From JAFEBO01 sp044221315 (GTDB lineage: Bacteria; Planctomycetota; Phycisphaerae; Phycisphaerales; UBA1924): a DNA stretch of 64,000 nt. Position 1 is the first letter of the stretch, and each line of letters opens with the position of its first letter. Of the stretch, positions 9,045-16,004 are shown piece after piece. The notes below the pieces were generated by a model. That model searched no databases and was not told the DNA's origin. It saw only the letters and a program-made list of their open reading frames with translations. The stretch is taken from assembly GCA_044221315.1 (NCBI GenBank), contig JBGAPK010000002.1, positions 1 to 64,000 on the forward strand, given 5' to 3'. Made by a program: the position numbers and the translations under genes.

Positions 9045-9269
9045 ATGGCGGCGACAATTCAAAGCACGGTGCTTCTGATCGCGGGCATGAAAGACAATAC
9101 AGGCCGCGAAGCCCTGATCAGTGCGCTCGAACACGTCGGTGGCGTCCAGGAAGTGGACGTCAACCTGTACCACGCCCGCGCGACAATCCGGCACAGCGCA
9201 GGATGCGAAACGGGGGAGTTGCTCCGGGTGATTTCGGAGGCGGGCTTTGGCGCCCGGACAGCGGAGTGA
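9045..9269 (+). CDS. HMA-like small protein without the metal-binding CxxC
   Basis: A 74-residue protein with the beta-alpha-beta-beta-alpha-beta pattern of heavy-metal-associated domains: STVLLIAGM, a helix containing ALISALEHVGGV, the strand EVDVNLYHARATI and a final helix ending in EAGFGA. In HMA domains the first loop reads GMxCxxC; here it is GMKDNTG, so no copper or zinc site is expected. The single Cys is at position 52. First gene of a stress set reading toward the CBS protein. It may act as a protein-interaction or regulatory domain; its role is unknown. Confidence 0.72.
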   Translation: MAATIQSTVLLIAGMKDNTGREALISALEHVGGVQEVDVNLYHARATIRHSAGCETGELLRVISEAGFGARTAE

Positions 9270-9311
9270 ACACCAGCCCGCTCGAGCGGGGAATGAACCA
9301 AGGAGCATGCC

Positions 9312-9785
9312 ATGTCAATCGTCAAGACCGAACTCAGAGCCCGAGATGTGATGACTCCCGATCCGGTGTGCGTCAGCCCCTCGACCACGATCCGTGAATT
9401 GGCCCGCATCTTCGAGGAGAACGAAGTATCGGGCGCTCCGGTCGTGGACAAGGAGGGAAAGGTCATCGGCGTGGTTTCCAAGACGGACCTGATCCGGCGC
9501 TGCGCACAGGGAACCGATGACATCCCGCCCGCCTACCTGTTCGAGGTCCTGAACGAGCAGGAAACCGACGAAGACGAGACGAGCGAGGTCATGCCCGAGC
9601 CGCTGGTCTGCGTCGAGGATTTCATGACCGAAGACCCCTTGATGGTCGCGCCGGATGTCTCGGCGGGCAAGGTTGCTCGGATGATGCACGAGAGCCGTGT
9701 GCATCGCGTGATCGTGGCCGATGAGGAGCAGTTCCCGATCGGCATTATCACAAGCCTCGATCTGCTCGCGGAATTTCCCAGATAG
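9312..9785 (+). CDS. Two-CBS-domain protein
   Basis: A 157-residue cytoplasmic protein made of two CBS domains (about 10-65 and 98-157). Each starts with the typical motif (ARDVMTPDPVCVSPSTTI and VEDFMTEDPLMVAPDV) and ends with IGVVSKTDL or IGIITSLDL. The domains are joined by an acidic linker (NEQETDEDETSE). Such stand-alone CBS pairs bind adenine nucleotides and are common in hypoxia and stress regulons, including DosR-type ones. AAGGAG lies a few bases before the ATG. It is part of the same forward gene run as the DUF2934 proteins. Confidence 0.9.
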   Translation: MSIVKTELRARDVMTPDPVCVSPSTTIRELARIFEENEVSGAPVVDKEGKVIGVVSKTDLIRRCAQGTDDIPPAYLFEVLNEQETDEDETSEVMPEPLVCVEDFMTEDPLMVAPDVSAGKVARMMHESRVHRVIVADEEQFPIGIITSLDLLAEFPR

Positions 9786-9816
9786 ACCCGCCCCGGCGTA
9801 ATGCAAAGGAGCGTGC

Positions 9817-10170
9817 GTGGACCGTTCGGTTCGTCAGCCCGGCTTGGATAACGAGGCACTCTCCAGCGCGCGGTACTGCGCAGATGACGCCTTGCCGAAC
9901 GTGGCCGAACTCGTTCGCCTTCGGGCGTACGAGCTTTTCTGCATGCGGATGGCGTACGGGCTGGCGGGCGACGCGGCCTCCGACTGGGCCCAGGCCGAAC
10001 GCGAAATTGCATCGGCACCTTTCATCGCATTGATTGATTCGGAGATCGAGCCCTCCCTTGGCGAGTCTCGCACGGAAGTCGATTCCGCTTCGCACGAAGA
10101 CGCCGATTTCGAGGTTGGATACGAGTTCTTCGGCCCGCAACGTATTGGATTTGAAAGGGGTACGCCATGA
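9817..10170 (+). CDS. DUF2934-type small protein
   Basis: A 117-residue protein whose core (VAELVRLRAYELFCMRMAYG...DAASDWAQAEREI) matches the DUF2934 pattern: an R-x-R-A-Y-E-L helix followed by a D-W-x-Q-A-E motif. Function is unknown; family members often lie beside stress genes. The GTG at 9817 follows AAAGGAG with suitable spacing. The C-terminal half is acidic and unlike the family core. It overlaps the next gene, a second DUF2934 protein, by 4 bp. Confidence 0.75.
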   Translation: MDRSVRQPGLDNEALSSARYCADDALPNVAELVRLRAYELFCMRMAYGLAGDAASDWAQAEREIASAPFIALIDSEIEPSLGESRTEVDSASHEDADFEVGYEFFGPQRIGFERGTP

Positions 10171-10484
10171 GCAGCTTGACGAAAACACGCGATTCCATGA
10201 CGGCAGCGACCGGGCCTGCACCCGCGGTGCCCGGTGTGGTTTCACTCTCTGAACAGATTCGAGCACGCGCGTTCCAGATCTACCAGGCCCGCAAAATCGG
10301 AGGGATCCGAGGTGACGCTGTTTCGGACTGGCTGCAGGCCGAACTCGAACTGAGCGGGAAGACGGGCCGCCCGACCGCCTCGCCGGTGGTGAAGAGCGGG
10401 CTCTCGCCGCGTGCCATTGCCGATCAGCAACTCGAAGCCCGGGAGGCGGCACGCGGCGAGGTGCTGCTCAGGAGCGGAATTTAG
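10167..10484 (+). CDS. DUF2934-type small protein, second copy
   Basis: A 105-residue protein with the DUF2934 core EQIRARAFQIYQARKIGG...DAVSDWLQAELEL in residues about 28-60. It starts on an ATG overlapping the previous stop, so the two paralogues are translationally coupled and probably arose by duplication. Outside the core the two differ strongly. Function is unknown; the context suggests a role in stress survival. Confidence 0.78.
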   Translation: MSSLTKTRDSMTAATGPAPAVPGVVSLSEQIRARAFQIYQARKIGGIRGDAVSDWLQAELELSGKTGRPTASPVVKSGLSPRAIADQQLEAREAARGEVLLRSGI

Positions 10485-10542
10485 CACCGGATTCCGGCCA
10501 CTCAATCGACCCTCGCAACCAACCCCTGAAAGGAACGGGTTT

Positions 10543-11043
10543 ATGACACTGAACCGACGATGGATCCTCACCGCCGACGGCAAGCGGGCCACCCTGTTCT
10601 CCCTCGCGATGACGCCGGAAGGAGAGTTGAACGCCGAATCGCGTCTCACGCTCGAGTGGCATCCGACGGTCGAGCACGAGCACCACCGGCCATCGATCCT
10701 CGGCGGGCGAGCCAATGGCATGCGCCATTTCGCCTCGCACGGCCACGACGACGAAGAGGCGATGCGCCGGTTCACCCGCGAGGTGATCACATGGATCGGC
10801 GGGTTCGAGGACGAACTCGAAATTGCGCAGCTCGACGTCTTTGGGCCTTCGCGCTTTCTCGGTTTGCTGCGGATCCAGCTCGAGGGGCATCCGCACCGTC
10901 TGCGTACCCGAGTCGATCTGCACCAGTGCGAGTTGGCGGGGCTTGGAGCCGAGCAACTGGCGAAACACCCGACGGTCCGGCGGCTGCTCGGTGAAGAGGC
11001 GAGCAATCGGCCACCTGCGCGGATGAGAGTCGGCCGCCGGTAA
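10543..11043 (+). CDS. Host-attachment/eRF1-like (AtsA-type) stress protein
   Basis: A 166-residue protein similar in layout to the family annotated as required for attachment to host cells and to bacterial eRF1 domain 1-like proteins. It opens with the strand RRWILTADGKRATLFSL, has a polar central part with HEHHRP and FASHGHDDEEA, and ends with a helical GLGAEQLAKHPTVRRLL. Such proteins are frequent in hypoxia-stress clusters and may act on ribosomes rather than on host attachment. The ATG at 10543 follows AAAGGAAC with suitable spacing; a longer open frame upstream overlaps the preceding gene and is rejected. Confidence 0.65.
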   Translation: MTLNRRWILTADGKRATLFSLAMTPEGELNAESRLTLEWHPTVEHEHHRPSILGGRANGMRHFASHGHDDEEAMRRFTREVITWIGGFEDELEIAQLDVFGPSRFLGLLRIQLEGHPHRLRTRVDLHQCELAGLGAEQLAKHPTVRRLLGEEASNRPPARMRVGRR

Positions 11044-11059
11044 GCCAAGCGCAGAGAAA

Positions 11060-11090
11060 GCCCCGGCGTCGGCCGGACCGGCGTCGGGGC
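11060..11090. terminator. Hairpin between convergent genes (candidate bidirectional terminator)
   Basis: Arms 11060-11072 and 11078-11090 pair over 13 bp, including two G-U pairs, around a 5-nt loop (CCGGA). It lies between the converging stops at 11043 and 11097. No T-run follows, so it may work as a bidirectional or Rho-assisted terminator. Confidence 0.5.
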
Positions 11091-11096
11091 CACCTC

Positions 11097-11822
11097 TCAG
11101 CCGGCGACCGCTTCATGCGCGAGTTCCCGCGGCATGACATCGATCTTCGGCAGTCCCGGGCGGTCGGGGAATTTCGCGTTCAGATGCTGCACGAACCATT
11201 CGCCCGCGAGCTGCGCCATGATCTCAAGCATGCCCGGCTCGGCAAAGAGGTGCGTCGCGCCGGCGATGACGGCGAATCGCTTGACGCACGGCAGTCGATC
11301 GAGCGCCTGGCGGTTGAGATCGATGAACGCGGGGTCTCTGCCACCGACAATGAGCTGCGTCGGACAGCGCACGCGATCAAGCCAATGTTCGGCAAGATTG
11401 GGGATTCCGCCTCGAGCAACGACAGCGCGGATTTCCGGATTCTGGGCCGCCGCCGCTAGAGCCGCCGCCGCCCCGGCGTGAGCGCCCAGGACGCCGATCG
11501 GAAGGCGGCAAAGCCTGGGATTGAACTCGACCCATCGAACGACAGCGAGCAGGCGCCCCGCAAGCAGATCGGCATCGTGCGCTCTGCCGGTGTGCTCAAT
11601 CTCCTCGTCGGAGAGCAGATCGACAAACAGCGTCGCAAGGCCGGATTCCCACATCGTCGACGCCACCTTGCGGTTGCGGGGGCTTCCCCGGCCGCTGCCG
11701 CCGACCTGGGGGACCAGGACGATTCCGCGGGCTTTGTCCGGCACGAACAGATCCCCCTCCATCGCGACGGATTCAGTCTCGATGGAAACGGGCCAGACAG
11801 CTTTGGCGAGTTGACCGTTCAT
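11097..11822 (-). CDS. Alpha/beta-hydrolase (dienelactone-hydrolase-like) with His in the nucleophile position
   Basis: A 241-residue alpha/beta-hydrolase of the dienelactone-hydrolase-like type often found with phosphoribosyltransferases and stress genes. The N-terminal strands (GDLFVPDKARGIVLVPQVGGSGRGSPRN) match that family. The nucleophile elbow, normally GxSxG, reads G-A-H-A-G with His115 in place of Ser. The later elements survive: an Asp in VGGRDPAF and a His in AGATHLF. Either the protein is catalytically inactive or it uses a different chemistry. It converges on the attachment-like gene. Confidence 0.8.
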   Translation of the reverse strand: MNGQLAKAVWPVSIETESVAMEGDLFVPDKARGIVLVPQVGGSGRGSPRNRKVASTMWESGLATLFVDLLSDEEIEHTGRAHDADLLAGRLLAVVRWVEFNPRLCRLPIGVLGAHAGAAAALAAAAQNPEIRAVVARGGIPNLAEHWLDRVRCPTQLIVGGRDPAFIDLNRQALDRLPCVKRFAVIAGATHLFAEPGMLEIMAQLAGEWFVQHLNAKFPDRPGLPKIDVMPRELAHEAVAG

Positions 11823-11951
11823 GGGCGCCTCCCTTTGAACGCCTTCTCCGCGGGCGTGGGCGGTTTGCCAAGGTCATACGGGGGCAGGGGCCGCGGACGG
11901 CTCCTGCACCCGTGAGAGGAGAGAAAGAGCACGGCTGTGCCGCTGCTGGTC

Positions 11952-12440
11952 TTACGCACCAACCGGCACTTTCTTGCCGCAAGGCTTCACCTCGATCTGA
12001 CGGGGCTTGGCGCTCTGCCGTTTCGCGATGTGTACGGTGAGCACCCCGTTATCCGATTCCGCAGACACCTTTTCGGGGTCGGCGGTTTCCGGAAGCGTAA
12101 GCGAGCGCCGGAAGGATCCGAAGCTCCGCTCCCGCCGGCAGTACCCGTTTTTCTTCTCCTCGCGATTGGTTTCCTTCTCGCCGGAAATGCTGAGCGTGTT
12201 TCCGGTGACGGCGATATTCAGGTCCTTGGCCGGCACGCCCGGGACGTCGGCACGGATCGTGATCTCCGCGTCCGTTTCCGCCACGTCCATCGGGGGAAGC
12301 CAGCCTTCCACGGGCGGGAGTGCTGGCTCTACCAGGCTTAGCGGCCCAAAGAAACCCTCCAGAGACCGATCCAGTTCGTTGTGGAGCCGATCGAATTCAC
12401 TGGTGAGAGGGGTTCGCTTGTTCCAGAGTGTGAGATTCAT
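11952..12440 (-). CDS. Hsp20/alpha-crystallin small heat-shock protein
   Basis: A 162-residue holdase chaperone that keeps unfolding proteins soluble. The alpha-crystallin domain covers about residues 45-148: MDVAETDAEITIRADVPGV at its start and the family hallmark GVLTVHIAK near its end. A short tail rich in Lys and Pro follows. The ATG at 12440 has AAGGAGA about 6 nt upstream. It is transcribed divergently from no gene but lies downstream of the BON gene on the same strand (76 bp gap), so it may share that promoter, which carries the candidate operator. Confidence 0.93.
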   Translation of the reverse strand: MNLTLWNKRTPLTSEFDRLHNELDRSLEGFFGPLSLVEPALPPVEGWLPPMDVAETDAEITIRADVPGVPAKDLNIAVTGNTLSISGEKETNREEKKNGYCRRERSFGSFRRSLTLPETADPEKVSAESDNGVLTVHIAKRQSAKPRQIEVKPCGKKVPVGA

Positions 12441-12516
12441 GACATTCTCCTTTGGCGGACCTTCCGCCGGTCCTGTGTTCGCCGGCACCGCGCCGCCGAT
12501 CGGCCGGCGGGGAATA

Positions 12517-13194
12517 TCAGCAGTACGGGTCAACAACCGTCTGGTCGTCGATGCGCCGAACGCCGTGGCCGAATCCGGCCACACGATCAATGGCGTTCTT
12601 CTCCGCCCAGGATCGGACGGATCCTTTGAGCGTAACCACGCCGTCGTGGACCGTGACGTTGATTCGCTTGGCCTCCCGCTCGGCCTGGCGTTCCAGGGCC
12701 GTCTCGATGTCGAGCTTGATCTGCGCCGGATCGACAAAGCCCGGCGTCACGACAATCCGGTTCACGACGTTGCGGACACCGGTGAGGCGATGGATCGCCC
12801 GCTCCGCATCATGGCGCTGCGCCCAGGTCGAGACGTTTCCTGTAAGCGTGACGTTTCCGGAGGAAACCGTGGTCGAGATCTGATCTTCCGGCACGAGCAC
12901 GTCCCAGCGGAGCGCGTTGCGCACGGCTTTGGCGATGTCCTCGTCACTCCGCTCCCAGATGGAGGGGATCTTGACCGTCAGATCATCCACCACATCGAGC
13001 ACGCCCGCGACCCGATGGGCCGCTCCGATCGCCGCGAGCTTCTTCGCGTACGCACCGACCTTGCCCCGGAGCGTGACGGTCCCGTCGTGGACGAGGACTG
13101 CCACGTCGCTCTCGTCAAAGCGAGAATCCCACTTGAGTTCATCGAGCACGTCGGCCTTGATCTGGCTGTCGGATTTGGCGGCGGTGATCGTCAT
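12517..13194 (-). CDS. Triple BON-domain protein (OsmY-like)
   Basis: A 225-residue protein of three BON domains (about 8-75, 80-148, 150-222). Each has the pattern V-x-V-x-x-G-x-V-T-L-x-G-x-V and a final strand such as VLDVVDDLTV. OsmY-like BON proteins are usually periplasmic and bind lipids during envelope stress; no signal peptide is visible here, so location is uncertain. The ATG at 13194 has AGGAG 7 nt upstream and is chosen over an in-frame extension without a ribosome-binding site. It is divergent from the UbiB gene. Confidence 0.88.
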   Translation of the reverse strand: MTITAAKSDSQIKADVLDELKWDSRFDESDVAVLVHDGTVTLRGKVGAYAKKLAAIGAAHRVAGVLDVVDDLTVKIPSIWERSDEDIAKAVRNALRWDVLVPEDQISTTVSSGNVTLTGNVSTWAQRHDAERAIHRLTGVRNVVNRIVVTPGFVDPAQIKLDIETALERQAEREAKRINVTVHDGVVTLKGSVRSWAEKNAIDRVAGFGHGVRRIDDQTVVDPYC

Positions 13195-13285
13195 GTTTGT
13201 TCTCCTGTGCTTCGGCGCGCTTGTGAGGCGGCCACGCGCCGGATTCACATCCCATTGGATCCCTCCGGCGCTCGGAAGTCACTCG

Positions 13286-13297
13286 CGGAAACTTCCT
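13286..13297. promoter_or_regulatory. Candidate stress-regulon operator, copy 2
   Basis: CGGAAACTTCCT, sharing the core GGAAACTTCC with the copy at 8926. It lies 92 bp before the BON gene start on the minus strand and 118 bp before the UbiB gene start. Confidence 0.4.
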
Positions 13298-13360
13298 TGA
13301 TCTGGGTCGGCACGTCCGCCCGGGCTTCAAAGCGCAAACCCGCGAAAAGCACCGAGTTCA

Positions 13361-13372
13361 GGGAAGTTTCCC
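13361..13372. promoter_or_regulatory. Candidate stress-regulon operator, copy 3
   Basis: GGGAAGTTTCCC, a perfect 5+5 palindrome around GT, ending 42 bp before the UbiB-family ATG. It is the strongest of the three local copies. Confidence 0.5.
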
Positions 13373-13414
13373 TTATCGCGGAGATCGCCGGCCGCCGGTC
13401 GTGCGTACCCTCAG

Positions 13415-15121
13415 ATGCGCACGCGGATGGCCACCTTTTCTCCTGTATCCCGCAGAATTCGCAGCGCCCAACGCTATGTTCGGGTGCTCGAGGTTCTGGC
13501 GCGTCACGGCTTCGCCGACTTTGCCGAGCAGGTCGGCCTGCACAACCTGATCGAGCGGGGCAAAGAGATTCTCGGAGCCACGCCGCGCAAGAGCCAGGAA
13601 CACGTTCCCCGCAAAGAACGTCTCCGGCGTGTCCTCGAGGAACTCGGCCCGACCTATGTGAAACTCGGCCAGGTGCTGAGCACCCGCCCCGACCTGATCC
13701 CCCAGGACTGGGCGGACGAGTTCAAGAAACTGCAGTACGACGTGCCCGGTGTCGACTACGAGCTGATCGACAAGACACTCCGGGAGGAGTACGGATCAAA
13801 GTACACCAAAGTAATCCGCTCGATCCAGAAGAAGCCGATCGCCGCCGCTTCCATGGCCCAGGTCCACCGGGCAAGGCTGCACGACGGCGCGCGGGTCGTG
13901 CTGAAAGTGCTGCGGCCCGGCATCCGCGACATGATCGACGCGGACATGGAGATTCTGCACTCCCTGGCCGAACTCGCCGAAGGACATTACACTGATCTTG
14001 GCTACAGCCCGACCGAAGTCGTCAGCGAATTCGCGAAGGAGATGGCGAAGGAGACCGACCTGACCCACGAGGGCCGCTCGACCGAACGGCTCCAGACATA
14101 TTTCGAGAACGATCCGGAGGTCGTCTTCCCCAAGGTCTACTGGCAGGCAACGACCACGAACGTGCTCGCCATGGAGGAGATGCGGGGGATCGTCCTTTCG
14201 CACCTCAAGGAAGGTGAGATCGACCAGGAGGACAGGCGCAAGCTGGTCGAGAACGGAACCCGCGCGGTCTTCCGCCAGTGCCTGGAATTCGGCTTCTTTC
14301 ACGCCGATCCGCACCCGGGAAATCTGATCGCCCAGGCGGGCGGCCGTCTCGCGTTCATCGACTGCGGCATGACCGGCGAGATCGACGCTCGCACGTCGCG
14401 CCAGCTCGCGGATCTTGTTTCAGGAGTCGTGAGCGGCGACCTGGATCGGGTGATCGGAGTGGTCGCCGCGCTTGGTGATATCGGGCCCGAGAAACTCGAG
14501 GATCGGGGCCTGAGGGCCGACGTGCAGGCCATCGTCTCCCAGTTCCAGCACGGCACGCTCGAGAACCTGAACCTCGGGCGCCTGCTGCAGGAATTCTTCG
14601 CCGCGCTGCGAGCCCATCAGGTTCGATGCCCGGCAGATCTGGTGTTTCTGATCAAGGCGCTGACGACGATCGAATCGGTAGGACGGTCGCTCGATCCGTC
14701 TTTTGAGATGGTGGGCTATGCACGACCGTACATCGAGAAGCTCGTAGAAAAGCGGTACAGCCTGGGCGCGTTGCGGTCGCGGCTGAAGCGGAGCGTGATG
14801 CAGTACGCGGAATTCGTGGAAGACCTGCCGGGCGAACTGCGACCGTTGATCTCGCAGCTCCGGCGCAACAAGCTCGCCGTCAACATCGAGCACCGGGGCC
14901 TGAACCGCCTCACCCGGACCATCGAGCACGCCAGCCGCAACATCTCCTTCGCCCTGATCATCGCGGCGATGCTGGTCGGCTCGTCGATCCTCGTCTTGGC
15001 ATCGCGCAATCCCGGGATGGGCGCGCTGACAGCCATCGGAACGGCGGGGTTCGTCGCCGCCGCGGTGCTTGTCGTGCTGATGATCGTCTCGAACCGAAGA
15101 GCGGCCGGGCGCGGGGAGTAG
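13415..15121 (+). CDS. UbiB/ABC1 (AarF-type) atypical kinase
   Basis: A 568-residue protein of the UbiB/ABC1/ADCK family, atypical ATPase/kinases linked to isoprenoid quinone synthesis. Family motifs include LGPTYVKLGQVLSTRPDLIP (about 75-95), the Ala-rich loop AAASMAQVHRA, EMAKETDLTHEGRSTERL, FHADPHPGNL (the substitute catalytic and metal-binding loop) and FIDCGMTGEI. Two C-terminal transmembrane segments (about 505-560) anchor it, as in bacterial UbiB. The promoter region carries a candidate stress operator. A role in the low-oxygen respiratory state is inferred. Confidence 0.9.
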   Translation: MRTRMATFSPVSRRIRSAQRYVRVLEVLARHGFADFAEQVGLHNLIERGKEILGATPRKSQEHVPRKERLRRVLEELGPTYVKLGQVLSTRPDLIPQDWADEFKKLQYDVPGVDYELIDKTLREEYGSKYTKVIRSIQKKPIAAASMAQVHRARLHDGARVVLKVLRPGIRDMIDADMEILHSLAELAEGHYTDLGYSPTEVVSEFAKEMAKETDLTHEGRSTERLQTYFENDPEVVFPKVYWQATTTNVLAMEEMRGIVLSHLKEGEIDQEDRRKLVENGTRAVFRQCLEFGFFHADPHPGNLIAQAGGRLAFIDCGMTGEIDARTSRQLADLVSGVVSGDLDRVIGVVAALGDIGPEKLEDRGLRADVQAIVSQFQHGTLENLNLGRLLQEFFAALRAHQVRCPADLVFLIKALTTIESVGRSLDPSFEMVGYARPYIEKLVEKRYSLGALRSRLKRSVMQYAEFVEDLPGELRPLISQLRRNKLAVNIEHRGLNRLTRTIEHASRNISFALIIAAMLVGSSILVLASRNPGMGALTAIGTAGFVAAAVLVVLMIVSNRRAAGRGE

Positions 15122-15134
15122 CCGCGATCCGATC

Positions 15135-15863
15135 CTACTTGCTGCGACGGCCGGCGGGCTTGGCTCGGCGCGCCGTGCGTTTTCGTTGATTCGGCTTCGG
15201 ATTGCGGGTCGCGCGACTCGCGGGCGGCGTGCGCCGGGGCGAAATGACTTCGCCCAGCCCTTCGAGAAGGCCGCTCGCCGCCAGCGCGATGCCCTTGGCG
15301 GCACGGCGAGCAAGCGACATTCCCGATTCCGCGGCCTCGCGCGTCATGACGCCGATCTTGCCGTCCGTCGCCGAGCGAATGCTCTTTGCCGCCGCAGAAA
15401 CCTCCTTGCCCGAACGCCTGGCGCGTTGGACAAGCAAATTGAGTTCATCACCGACTTCGGACGAGGTTCGCTTGGCGAAGAGGGTCACGGCGTGAAGGAA
15501 TTGATTGTTCGCCTCGACGAGCCGCTTCTTCGCCGCCGGAACCGCATGGGTCGCGATTGCCTTGCCCCGACGCCTGACGCTGCGCGCTGCCCCAGTACCG
15601 GCGGATGCAACCGACCGCATGCCGTCCTCAAGCCCGTCGAACACCTGCCTCAGCGAGCTGTTGCGCGACGATGGCATCGAATCCTTCACGGCTTTCGACG
15701 TTCCCTCGAGCACATCGTGCACGACACCGGAGATTTCAGCGCGGGTCAGCTTGCCTTCACGCAACGCGCTCACGGTCAACTTGTGAATGCGAGCCCGAGT
15801 ACCGGGCTTGGACGCGGCGGCTTCTGCCTGCTTCTTGATGTTGGTCTTGCGCGTGGCGGCCAT
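15135..15863 (-). CDS. Basic Ala/Lys-rich protein (histone-like, DUF6781-like)
   Basis: A 242-residue very basic protein. Residues 1-30 are Lys/Ala-rich, the middle part (about 30-200) is predicted amphipathic helix rich in Ala, Ser, Arg and Lys, and the tail (about 205-242) is a run of Arg/Lys/Pro resembling histone H1 tails. The N-terminal helix pattern (SALREGKLTRAEISGVVHDVLEGTSKAVKDS) resembles DUF6781-type proteins; I am not certain of that assignment. The ATG at 15863 has GGAGA upstream. It may bind nucleic acid or the envelope. It converges on the UbiB gene at the island edge. Confidence 0.65.
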   Translation of the reverse strand: MAATRKTNIKKQAEAAASKPGTRARIHKLTVSALREGKLTRAEISGVVHDVLEGTSKAVKDSMPSSRNSSLRQVFDGLEDGMRSVASAGTGAARSVRRRGKAIATHAVPAAKKRLVEANNQFLHAVTLFAKRTSSEVGDELNLLVQRARRSGKEVSAAAKSIRSATDGKIGVMTREAAESGMSLARRAAKGIALAASGLLEGLGEVISPRRTPPASRATRNPKPNQRKRTARRAKPAGRRSK

Positions 15864-16004
15864 TGCGGGAGTTCTCCATTGCCCCGGGTACCTATCCGGA
15901 GCAGGATACGCACGTATTGAGTAACGGCGGGCTTGACCAGCGATCGAACGATGCTCGCGGGATGCCGCCTTCTGCAGACGCACTCGCCCGGCAATGCGTC
16001 AGGA

